Source of the DNA: Anaerohalosphaeraceae bacterium
GTDB lineage: Bacteria; Planctomycetota; Phycisphaerae; Sedimentisphaerales; UBA12454
Reading direction: 5' to 3'
Assembly: GCA_021108375.1 (NCBI GenBank)
Contig: JAIORA010000012.1
Coordinates: 62,001-126,000 of the forward strand
Length of the DNA stretch: 64,000 nucleotides
A program made the translations under genes and the position numbers. The notes beneath the pieces are model-generated. The model had not been told where the DNA came from and made no database searches. It saw only the letters and a program-made list of their open reading frames with translations. Of this stretch, positions 41,332 through 52,248 are shown one piece after another (the first letter of the stretch is position 1; each line of letters opens with the position of its first letter).

Positions 41332-41940
41332 TTAAGCTTTTTTGCCGGTAATAAGGTTAACAATGCCCAGCATCAAGCCGAGCGTTACAAAAGCACCGAC
41401 AGGCATTCTCATCGCCTGCCACGGCACAAAATTTTCCCACATAACCGGAATCTCAAATATCGCCCCCGTCGCCAGTAATTCACGAATCCCGCCCAGCACG
41501 CAAAGCACAAGCGTAAAGCCAATACCCATACCAAACGCATCGATGATACTAACGAAAAGACCATTCTTACTGGCACAGGCCTCTGCCCGGCAAATAATCA
41601 AACAGTTAACGATAATCAGCGGAAGATAAGGGCCAAGCTCGGCACTCATTATCGGCATAAATGCTTTGAGAAACAAATCCGCTATCGTAACAAAAGTCGC
41701 TATCGAAAGCGTAAACATCAGAATCCGCAGATGGGGCTTGAGAAGATTCCGCATCAGGCTAACCACTACATTACTGCAAACCAGAACGAAGATAACGCTA
41801 AGGCCCATCGTAAGCGAAGGCTTTACCGCGGTGGTTACCGCCAGCGTAGGACACATTCCCAGCAGCAACCTGAAAACGGGATTTTCGTCCCAGATTCCCG
41901 CCATAAAAGTTTTGCCGATTGATATCGTTTTATTTGCCAT
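41332..41940 (-). CDS. rnfE: RnfE
   Basis: GIWDENPVFRLLLGMCPTLAVT; LPLIIVNCLIICRAEACASKNG. Confidence 0.94.
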   Translation of the reverse strand: MANKTISIGKTFMAGIWDENPVFRLLLGMCPTLAVTTAVKPSLTMGLSVIFVLVCSNVVVSLMRNLLKPHLRILMFTLSIATFVTIADLFLKAFMPIMSAELGPYLPLIIVNCLIICRAEACASKNGLFVSIIDAFGMGIGFTLVLCVLGGIRELLATGAIFEIPVMWENFVPWQAMRMPVGAFVTLGLMLGIVNLITGKKA

Positions 41941-42550
41941 CTGATAACAACCCTTCTTCCTGTGTTTTGGCTTTTACCTGCTCTACGAAACTGTTAAAAA
42001 TACTGACGACCGCATCGCTGCTCACCGTTGCTCCACTGATTGCTATTATTTCGCTATTGATAATTTTTGAATCGCCCGACTTATTCAAGACGAGTTGCCC
42101 AACCGGTGCACCGCTAAACTGGCTGCAAAAATAATAATCATCTATCTGGTCACCGAAACCCGGAGTTTCATTACTGCTTAAAACATTGTAGCCCAGAACC
42201 TTTTCAAATTTTGCATCAACAGCAATAACCAACTCGATTTTGTCGGCAAAGCCCGCGCCAGATGCGTTAAAGCAAAAGCCTTTGCTTCTGCCGCTTTTAT
42301 CGGCAGCTTTATAAACGTTGACTTTTACAAATTTACCCTTGGCGCAATCGATTTGGATGTCCGAAATCGCTGGAGCAAATTCAGCATCAGCAATCAATCC
42401 ACTCATTAGATTATCGAGCTTATCATTTTTATTCTGTTCGATTCTACCTGACCATATCGAATTTGTAACCGCCAGCAAAAGCCCAAACACAAACGCTGAA
42501 ACCACCAGCAACCAGCTTTGTTTAATGTAATATCTTACAAGCCTAAACAT
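41930..42550 (-). CDS. rnfG: RnfG
   Basis: Start MFRLVRYYIKQSW at 42550 overlaps the rnfD stop; SNETPGFGDQIDD and SGATVSSDAVVSIFNS (flavinylation motif). The track ORF is over-extended to 42955. Confidence 0.92.
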   Translation of the reverse strand: MFRLVRYYIKQSWLLVVSAFVFGLLLAVTNSIWSGRIEQNKNDKLDNLMSGLIADAEFAPAISDIQIDCAKGKFVKVNVYKAADKSGRSKGFCFNASGAGFADKIELVIAVDAKFEKVLGYNVLSSNETPGFGDQIDDYYFCSQFSGAPVGQLVLNKSGDSKIINSEIIAISGATVSSDAVVSIFNSFVEQVKAKTQEEGLLSDGK

Positions 42551-43551
42551 TATTTCACCCCTCCAACCGGCACCCGTTTTGTGAATCGGTCTATTAAAGG
42601 CGTTGCCGAATTCATCAACAGCACCGCAAACATCACGCCTTCGGGATATTCGCCAACCATCCTGATAAGCATTGTTAATCCGCCGATACCGAGACCGAAA
42701 ATCCACATACCCCTTTTTGTCAGCGGAGCTGTAACCGGGTCGGTAGCGATAAAGAACGCGCCTATTAACAATCCGCCACCTGTCAGATGTATCCAAGGCT
42801 GGATATAGACATCGGGATTGATAAGCCAGCCCAGTGATGCGAATACAAACGCACCCAGCAAAACCGCTACCGGTATTATCCAGCTTATAGTCCGCCGAAT
42901 AAGCATATAGGCTCCGCCGAGCAGCAGTGCCAGCGAACTCGTCTCGCCGAGACATCCGCCAACTGAGCCGATGAACATATTTTTGAAAAGTTTATTTACC
43001 AAGGCCGCATTTTTTTCTTCTGTTCCTTTTGCTTTGATTGCTTCTTTGCTCATTGCCAGCGGAGTCGCTTGCGTTTTAGCGGCAATAATCTGCACATCGC
43101 CGAGACGCACGTCCGCCGGAACGGTCCACGTCGCCATAAGCATTCCAAAGCACGCCACCAGAAAACATCTACCCACCATTGCGGGGTTGAAAATGTTAGC
43201 GCCGAGTCCACCGAAAACCATTTTACCGATAATTATCGCAAAGGCAGAGCCGATAACACAGGCCCACCAAGGCAGAAGAGGCGGCACGGAAAAGGCAAGT
43301 ATAATACCGGTAACAACCGCGCTGAAATCGCCGAGCGAATTAGGCTTCTTTCTAATAACGTTGCACAGCCATTCCGAAACTACGCAGCTCAATACGCAAA
43401 CACCTATAACTATCGCCGCTCGTGCGCGAAAGAATAATCCTGCCGCTATTATCGCCGGCAAAAGGCCTATTATCACGTCCAGCATAACAGAAGCCGTCGA
43501 ATGACGTTTACTGATATGCGGCGAAGGAGATATTTCAAGATTTTGATTCAT
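42550..43551 (-). CDS. rnfD: RnfD
   Basis: SPSPHISKRHSTASVMLDVIIGLLPA; FIGSVGGCLGETSSLALLLGGAYML. Confidence 0.95.
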   Translation of the reverse strand: MNQNLEISPSPHISKRHSTASVMLDVIIGLLPAIIAAGLFFRARAAIVIGVCVLSCVVSEWLCNVIRKKPNSLGDFSAVVTGIILAFSVPPLLPWWACVIGSAFAIIIGKMVFGGLGANIFNPAMVGRCFLVACFGMLMATWTVPADVRLGDVQIIAAKTQATPLAMSKEAIKAKGTEEKNAALVNKLFKNMFIGSVGGCLGETSSLALLLGGAYMLIRRTISWIIPVAVLLGAFVFASLGWLINPDVYIQPWIHLTGGGLLIGAFFIATDPVTAPLTKRGMWIFGLGIGGLTMLIRMVGEYPEGVMFAVLLMNSATPLIDRFTKRVPVGGVK

Positions 43552-43611
43552 CTAATTCTATCCTTATAATTCTGTCATTCCCGCGAAAGCGCAGAATCCA
43601 GTTTAAAATTA

Positions 43612-44973
43612 TCACGGCATACGTTTTTTCTGCCTTGCGACCATTATCTTTCCGGTTTTTATATGGCCGGAAATTTCGATATTGGCCGGGCAGACATAAC
43701 TACAACAGCCGCACTCTATGCAGGCCGTCATATGATAACTTTCTGCTACGTCGAACATCTGATGCTCAGCGGCGTGGGCGATTCGCGTTGGGTTCAAATT
43801 TATCGGGCAAACATCAAGACACCTTCCGCATCGAATGCACGGGGTCTGGCGGCCGGTCGATTTTGCATTGCCGATTTCCTTTTCTGTCAGAACTGTTATC
43901 GCTCCGCAGGTCTTGGTAATCGGAACTGATAAATCGCCTATCGCAAATCCCATCATCGGCCCGCCGAGCAGAACCTTTTGGGCATCGGACTTTAGCCCGC
44001 CGCAAAAATCTATCAACTCCTGTACCGGCGTACCTATCGGCACATAAAAATTGCCGCACTTTTCAATCCCGCCGCCGGCAACTGTAACCACGCGATAAAT
44101 CAGCGGCGCATTAAGCACTACCGCATCAGCAATCGCCGCCGTCGTCGCGACATTGGCCACAAGCACACCAACCATCGGAGGAATCCCGCCGACAGGAACA
44201 TCGATACCCGTTACCGCCTGAATAAGCTGCCGTTCGCCACCCTGCGGATACTTGGTTTCTGCGAGCGCGACTTTTGTCCCTGCCGCTGCGGGCGTTTTCT
44301 CAATCGCCAGGCGAAAAGCCTCTGCTGCTGCGGGTTTGTTATCTTCAATAGCGATATAGATATTCCCGCAATCAAGTGCCCGCCCGGCAAGAAGTGCCCC
44401 TGCCATAATCTGCTGAGTCCATTCGAGCATCATACGATAATCGCAAGTGATAAAAGGCTCACATTCGCAACCATTTATTATTATAGTCTCGATTGGCGAA
44501 TCAGGATTAGCCTTTAGCTTGACCGATGTCGGAAAGCCCGCCCCACCCATACCAACAATTCCTGCCTTGCGAATTGCCTGACATATCTGCTCAGCAGAAT
44601 ACTGCTGAGGATTAAAATCGTTACCGTATTTATCCGCCGTTACTACTTGAGGCTTGTCTTCGGAATCAACGGCTATAATAATCGCCGCAGCTCTGCCGAA
44701 AACCGGATGGGACTGCAAAGCGATATCCTTAACAATGCCGTTCACCGGCGAGTGAACCGGAGCCGAAACAAAGCCCTGCGCCGAACCGATTTCCTGACCG
44801 ACTGAGACAGAATCTTTTTTGGCAACGATTGGCTCAGCCGGGGCACCTATGTGCTGGCTCAAAAATATCGCAACCTGACTCGGTACCGGCCCGGCAACTA
44901 TCGCACAATCCTTGCTGAACTCTTTATGGTCAGCCGGGTGAAGGCCGCCTTTGAATGTAAGTTTACTTTTGAT
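43612..44973 (-). CDS. rnfC: RnfC, probable non-canonical (ATC) start
   Basis: RnfC motifs (MGGAGFPTSVKL, NGCECEPFITCDYR, CIRCGRCLDVCP, CIECGCCSYVCP). Conserved N-terminus KSKLTFKGGLHPADHKEFSKDC is encoded upstream of the track ATG at 44862, in frame, with no ATG/GTG/TTG before the TGA at 44994-44992. Confidence 0.85.
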   Translation of the reverse strand: MKSKLTFKGGLHPADHKEFSKDCAIVAGPVPSQVAIFLSQHIGAPAEPIVAKKDSVSVGQEIGSAQGFVSAPVHSPVNGIVKDIALQSHPVFGRAAAIIIAVDSEDKPQVVTADKYGNDFNPQQYSAEQICQAIRKAGIVGMGGAGFPTSVKLKANPDSPIETIIINGCECEPFITCDYRMMLEWTQQIMAGALLAGRALDCGNIYIAIEDNKPAAAEAFRLAIEKTPAAAGTKVALAETKYPQGGERQLIQAVTGIDVPVGGIPPMVGVLVANVATTAAIADAVVLNAPLIYRVVTVAGGGIEKCGNFYVPIGTPVQELIDFCGGLKSDAQKVLLGGPMMGFAIGDLSVPITKTCGAITVLTEKEIGNAKSTGRQTPCIRCGRCLDVCPINLNPTRIAHAAEHQMFDVAESYHMTACIECGCCSYVCPANIEISGHIKTGKIMVARQKKRMP

Positions 44974-45244
44974 TTTTGTATCTCCACATTTTCAATAACG
45001 TGATATACACACTCAATATCACAACAGCAGCCGCAACCATTATCAATACACGCAACAGTTCGCTGGCGAAAGCAACAGGCAAAAAACTCTCCGCCAAAAC
45101 GATTGTCCCAACAAACAAAACCAGCGGAACCAAAAAAACCTCGACCACACCACGTAATACAGAGGGACTCTCCGTATTACAGAGTCGGCTGTAAATTTCC
45201 TCACAGTCATTCTGGTGGTTACAGCTTTTACAGTGTTGTTCCAA
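44963..45244 (-). CDS. Small Cys-rich two-TM membrane protein upstream of rnfC (RseC/SoxR-reducing-like?)
   Basis: MEQHCKSCNHQNDCEEIYSRLC then two hydrophobic segments; overlaps the rnfC 5' end. Confidence 0.65.
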   Translation of the reverse strand: MEQHCKSCNHQNDCEEIYSRLCNTESPSVLRGVVEVFLVPLVLFVGTIVLAESFLPVAFASELLRVLIMVAAAVVILSVYITLLKMWRYKNQK

Positions 45245-45737
45245 TAGAGAGATTCCTGCTTTGAAATAAAAGTTTCCTTATATGCGAAATTGCCCTGATA
45301 CGCAAGCCAATTCAAAAATCAAATAACACTTATTATTTCCACTTATAGCTGTTAATTTAGAGACTATTTAGTGAAAATATTATAAAAATTCCCCCACAAA
45401 TCTAAAAAATCGTCTTGAATTAACAAAACCAATAGGAGCTTGTAACACAATTAATAACTCCTTTATAAATAAACACTTAGCCTAAAACAGCTATTGCCGT
45501 CCTATAAAATCGCTACTTGGTAAATAAAAATTTCACACCTACCTTTCCCAAACCCCCGCTTTTGCCTTGCTTTACACTGCAGAAAATTGTAGAATGGCGG
45601 CGTCTATGGTTAGAGGTGGCGTTGGAGGAGAAACAAAACTACCTGTCGCTTCAGGCGGGAGCTCCCCCGACAAGATAAGTGTACCGAACAGTGATAAAAT
45701 TCTGTACGCTATCAAGTAGCCTCTGTGGAGATTGCGT

Positions 45738-46775
45738 ATGGATGGAGAGAACATTAGCCGTTCCGGAAGTTGGGGCACTAACAGCAAGGCTGGCTTGGGC
45801 AAGCCTGAGCCGGTACGCGTCCGCAATGATTTTTACATCGGCTCATCCGATTCTTTCAACTCTGTTATCCAAACCATAGATACCGTCGCCCGCCGACAGT
45901 GTTCAATGATAATCTACGGCGAAACCGGCGCAGGTAAAGAAATGGTCGCCCGGCAGATTCACACCGCCAGTCAGCGAACCAACAAAGTATTCGTCCCGGT
46001 TGACTGCACAACACTGACCGGCCAACTATTTGAAAGCCAGTTGTTCGGCCACGCAAAGGGAGCGTTTACCGGCGCTGTCAGTGATACGCTCGGTTTTTTC
46101 CGCGCTGCTGACGGCGGAACGATTTTCCTCGATGAAATCAGCGAAATACCGCTCGATTTGCAGGCGAAACTCCTGCGAGTACTTCAGGAATCAATGGTTA
46201 CCCCGGTCGGCTCGGTAAAATCGTACCCCATAAACATCAGAATCCTCTGCGCTACCAACCGGAACTTAAGGCGGATGGTTGAAGACAATAAATTCAGAGC
46301 CGACTTATATTACCGGCTGAATGTTGTTACTGTTGAGGTTCCGCCGTTGCGGAATCGCAAAGATGACATTCTCGGCCTAGCACAATACTTCCTTGCCCAG
46401 CAGTCGCTTCTCTACGGCGAAACGGAAAAAACATTAGACCCACAGGCCGCCCAGCTTTTAATCGATTACGCCTGGCCCGGCAACGTCCGCGAATTGGCTA
46501 ACGCTATGGAGCGGGCCTATGTACTTACACCTACCGACATTATTACTCCCGCATCGCTGCCAACAGAAATACTTATTGCTCCACAATCGCAAAATTGTGA
46601 AAACGAATTTCGCCTGCCGACGCTTGATGAGGCTCAAAGAAAAGTAATCGTCCACGCTTTAAATGCAACAGGCGGCAAAAAACTTGCGGCGGCAAAAATT
46701 CTTGACCTTGATAGAAGGAAGTTAAACAGGCTTATCGACAAACTCGATATATCTTTGCCGGACCAAACATTATAA
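45738..46775 (+). CDS. Sigma-54 interaction domain transcriptional regulator (AAA + Fis-type HTH, no receiver domain)
   Basis: GETGAGKEMVARQIH, GHAKGAFTGAVSDTLGFFRAADGGTIFLDEI; C-term Fis-like HTH. Confidence 0.94.
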   Translation: MDGENISRSGSWGTNSKAGLGKPEPVRVRNDFYIGSSDSFNSVIQTIDTVARRQCSMIIYGETGAGKEMVARQIHTASQRTNKVFVPVDCTTLTGQLFESQLFGHAKGAFTGAVSDTLGFFRAADGGTIFLDEISEIPLDLQAKLLRVLQESMVTPVGSVKSYPINIRILCATNRNLRRMVEDNKFRADLYYRLNVVTVEVPPLRNRKDDILGLAQYFLAQQSLLYGETEKTLDPQAAQLLIDYAWPGNVRELANAMERAYVLTPTDIITPASLPTEILIAPQSQNCENEFRLPTLDEAQRKVIVHALNATGGKKLAAAKILDLDRRKLNRLIDKLDISLPDQTL

Positions 46776-46845
46776 TTCATCCCAAAAACCATAATAAACA
46801 CCGCTCGTGGCATTGCCAAGAACAAGGGTTTTGGGACAGCTTCTA
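46771..46845. repeat. About 80-bp hairpin repeat, copy 2
   Basis: Copy of 40569-40649; overlaps the regulator stop codon. Confidence 0.85.
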
Positions 46846-46895
46846 TAAAACACAACCCTTTCACAGCAATCACAGCAACACCTTTGAAAGGATTT

Positions 46896-47603
46896 CTACT
46901 TTTTGCTTTTGTCTTTTTTTTCCAGAATTTTTTCCAGGCTCTTAGTGTCGGTTTTCCTCTTGCGTGGCGACTGCACCTGAACTCCAAGCCTGCCTAATTC
47001 GCCGGCAATTTCCGGCTGTCTTGGATTTATCTCGAAAGACCGACGCAAATAACGCTCGGCATTTCTCTTGTCTTTTTTGAGCAAATAATAATAACCGATT
47101 TGCTTATTGATTACCGACGAATTCGGTGCCAGCTTAACCGCCTGCCGATAACAGCCCAAAGCATAATCGTCAAGCATTCTCTCTTGAAAAGCCCGCCCTA
47201 AAAGCAATGAATGCTTCGCACTCACCGAGGCCTGACTGATATACATATCAGCAATTATTTCGCTACGTGTTTCAGATTTGCGGTCTATCAGCAACTTTAC
47301 CATAGCAGCCTGAGCATCGTGATGAACAGGGTCGAAAGCCAGAGCTTTGTTATATTCCCACTCGGCTTTGTCCCAGAGTCCTTCGGAATGATATATCTTG
47401 CCAAGCTCGTAATGGGCCTGGGGGTTCTCAAACTTTTTGTCTAATTGTTTCAGAAGTCCCAGCTTATCAGAGTCTGTCTCTTTGCTGAGCTGCTTATCTG
47501 AAATCTTTTCGCCGTGAACTGTCTTTTGCTGCTCCTGACAGCCGGCAAACAAGCAAACTGCCACAGCAACGGCAATGAACAATATAATTGTCATATTTTT
47601 CAT
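46896..47603 (-). CDS. TPR-repeat lipoprotein
   Basis: MTIILFIAVAVAVCLFAGCQEQ lipobox; TPR-like repeats (AHYELGKIYHSEGLWDKAEWEYNKALAFDP). Confidence 0.8.
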   Translation of the reverse strand: MKNMTIILFIAVAVAVCLFAGCQEQQKTVHGEKISDKQLSKETDSDKLGLLKQLDKKFENPQAHYELGKIYHSEGLWDKAEWEYNKALAFDPVHHDAQAAMVKLLIDRKSETRSEIIADMYISQASVSAKHSLLLGRAFQERMLDDYALGCYRQAVKLAPNSSVINKQIGYYYLLKKDKRNAERYLRRSFEINPRQPEIAGELGRLGVQVQSPRKRKTDTKSLEKILEKKDKSKK

Positions 47604-47685
47604 TTCAGCATCCTTTCATTATGTTAACCAAACGCTCGCGCCACAGTATGCTGTTAAACACCTGATTTTTCAAGTTAAAATCTGT

Positions 47686-50118
<2,433 letters not shown>

Positions 50119-50460
50119 TTATCTCTTCGGGAGCAATTTAATTTCTCTTATTGCCGCACGAGGACATTGTTTTTTTATTTCCTCCAGCAACGCAGAAGAA
50201 ATGCTTTGCATCTGGAACATATATACGCCGGGCAGAACCCTGACCTGCATTACTCCACGACTAACCGATTCAACCCTGCAACCCGCCGCCAGAGGCTCCG
50301 GCAGTAATTCGTTAAAAACTGCCGCCGCTGATGCCCCCCGAATCCCAGTCTTTATACTCTGAACATACTCCCGGCAGGGGCCGCCTATCTTCCCCGGCAT
50401 CCGCCGCCTGCGGCCTTTGATTCTGCCGCTGATACCAACAAACTGGCCTTCCCTGTCCAT
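50119..50460 (-). CDS. DUF721/DciA-family protein
   Basis: 113 aa, C-terminal VLPGVYMFQMQSISSALLEEIKKQCPRAAIREIKLLP; located between dnaN and gyrB. Confidence 0.75.
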   Translation of the reverse strand: MDREGQFVGISGRIKGRRRRMPGKIGGPCREYVQSIKTGIRGASAAAVFNELLPEPLAAGCRVESVSRGVMQVRVLPGVYMFQMQSISSALLEEIKKQCPRAAIREIKLLPKR

Positions 50461-50521
50461 AAATCCTCTGCGAAAAATCCCGGCGTTATTATGACGATGT
50501 TCGTTTCGCGGGGCTGCCTTA

Positions 50522-51631
50522 TTAACTCAAACTTACCGGCATAACAATATAGACGAAATTAGGGCCGCTCTTTATCATTCCCGGCCTGTCCGACTGGCTC
50601 AGATGAAACTCGAACGCCTCTTCTTTGATAACACGTAGCACATCGACTAAAAATTGTGGATTGAAGCCAATTTCTACCGGCTCGCCGTCATACTCAGCCG
50701 CCATCGAAACTTCCGCGTCGCCGGTTTCCGGAACTCTGCTCGAAAAGACCACCGCGTTTTTGCTCACCGACATTTTAACGCCCTTGGAATCTTCGTTGGT
50801 CAATAACGCCGCTCGGCGAACTGCACTCAACGTCGCGGCGGTATTAAGCAGGAGCTTATTTTTATAATCGGTTGGTATTATATCTTCGTATTTCGGGAAA
50901 TTACCTTCGACAAGATTAGAGCTGATAACCACATCGCCGCAGGCCAGAATAATTCTATTGCCAGCCAGTTGAACCTTAACTGCCTCGCCATCGCCGCCCA
51001 CCCTGTCAAGAATCGCCATCGCTTTAGCTGGCACGATAATCTTTTCTTCAGCGACTTTTTTATCAATTTCGCCGCAAAGATTAATCTTAAATTTCGCTAA
51101 CCGCCTGCCATCGGTGCCAACCATTGTTAATTTCTTGCCTGCCGGTTCCCACAAAATACCGCTAAGCGCATAGCGGGTATTCTCTTTAGCTGTCGCGAAA
51201 AGGCAGTGGTCAATCGCTTCCTGCATTTTGTCCAGTTCCGCCTCAATCTGCCCCGCCCCATCAAAGCCCACAACTGCTGGATACTGGCTCGGTTCGTGTC
51301 CGTATATTGTGAAATGGCTGTCGTTACCACGTATCTGGCATACCGCCTCGGACGCTTCGATTTCGATAACTTCATCGATGCTTTCCCGCACGATTGCCGT
51401 GAAACGGTCTGCTGGAATTACAATAACGCCTTCGGTTTCGACCTGAGCCTGCGTAATTTTGCTGGTTATGCTGATTTCCAAATCGGTAGCACAAATTGAA
51501 ACGCCCTCGGAATCAGCCTGAATTTTAAGGCATTGTAATATAGGCTTGGCTGACCTGCTGGGGACTACCGTTGTTACCAAAGCCAAAACCTCTGCCATCG
51601 CGGCCCGATTGAATTTAACTTTCATTGTCAT
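50522..51631 (-). CDS. dnaN: DNA polymerase III beta sliding clamp
   Basis: MKVKFNRAAMAEVLALVTTVVPSRSAKPILQCLKI; C-terminal NFVYIVMPVSLS. Confidence 0.96.
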   Translation of the reverse strand: MTMKVKFNRAAMAEVLALVTTVVPSRSAKPILQCLKIQADSEGVSICATDLEISITSKITQAQVETEGVIVIPADRFTAIVRESIDEVIEIEASEAVCQIRGNDSHFTIYGHEPSQYPAVVGFDGAGQIEAELDKMQEAIDHCLFATAKENTRYALSGILWEPAGKKLTMVGTDGRRLAKFKINLCGEIDKKVAEEKIIVPAKAMAILDRVGGDGEAVKVQLAGNRIILACGDVVISSNLVEGNFPKYEDIIPTDYKNKLLLNTAATLSAVRRAALLTNEDSKGVKMSVSKNAVVFSSRVPETGDAEVSMAAEYDGEPVEIGFNPQFLVDVLRVIKEEAFEFHLSQSDRPGMIKSGPNFVYIVMPVSLS

Positions 51632-52236
51632 TCCCGTACTTTAAGATTATGGACAATATAAAACTATTATTAAAACATTTTTAATGTAATACACTAATCT
51701 ACTATAAAAATACCTGTTTAGCAATGCCTTTTATCAATACTAAGAAAACAGATTTTTTATTAACAGTTTGTCCCTGTTGTTATCTTTTCTTTTATATTAT
51801 ATTAAATTTAATAGTCTTAGTCTTATGTCCTGTGAGGTTGTGAGCTTTCTAAGCTCTTTATGTGTTAATCTCTTGTGGAGAAATGGGTTACAGCAAAACC
51901 CGCCCTCTTTTCTTGGTGGACAACCTGTGAGTTTCTTTGTTAGGTTCTCGCCCGCAATTCACAACGCGCCTCTGCCAGCCGGAAAGATGGGAAACTTGGC
52001 CCCCCAAAGTCAAAATCGGCCATAGAAAAGCTAACAGGTTCTCCACAGAGAAAATCACAAAAAATAATGAATATCTGTACTAAAAAACGCATTCCTAGCC
52101 AAGCCTGCGCCAAGCCCTATTATACCAGGCGTAAGCTACCCGGTTATAGTGGTTGACGCTGACAATCACTATATGGTATATTGCACCGCTTTGGCAGTTG
52201 GCCCCTGCAAGGGTTCTTGCGGGCGCAACACTATAG
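51632..52236. other. Candidate oriC region (AT-rich, non-coding, upstream of dnaN)
   Basis: AT-rich tract 51655-51830; DnaA-box-like TTCTCCACA on minus at 51874-51882 and plus at 52039-52047, weaker TTGTCCACC (51915-51923, minus) and TTGTCCATA (51648-51656, minus). Confidence 0.45.
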
Positions 52237-52248
52237 GTGGAAAAATAT

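Noticed and set aside
42551-42955. N-terminal extension of the rnfG ORF
   Set aside because: Overlaps rnfD in another frame; the 42550 start gives a normal RnfG.
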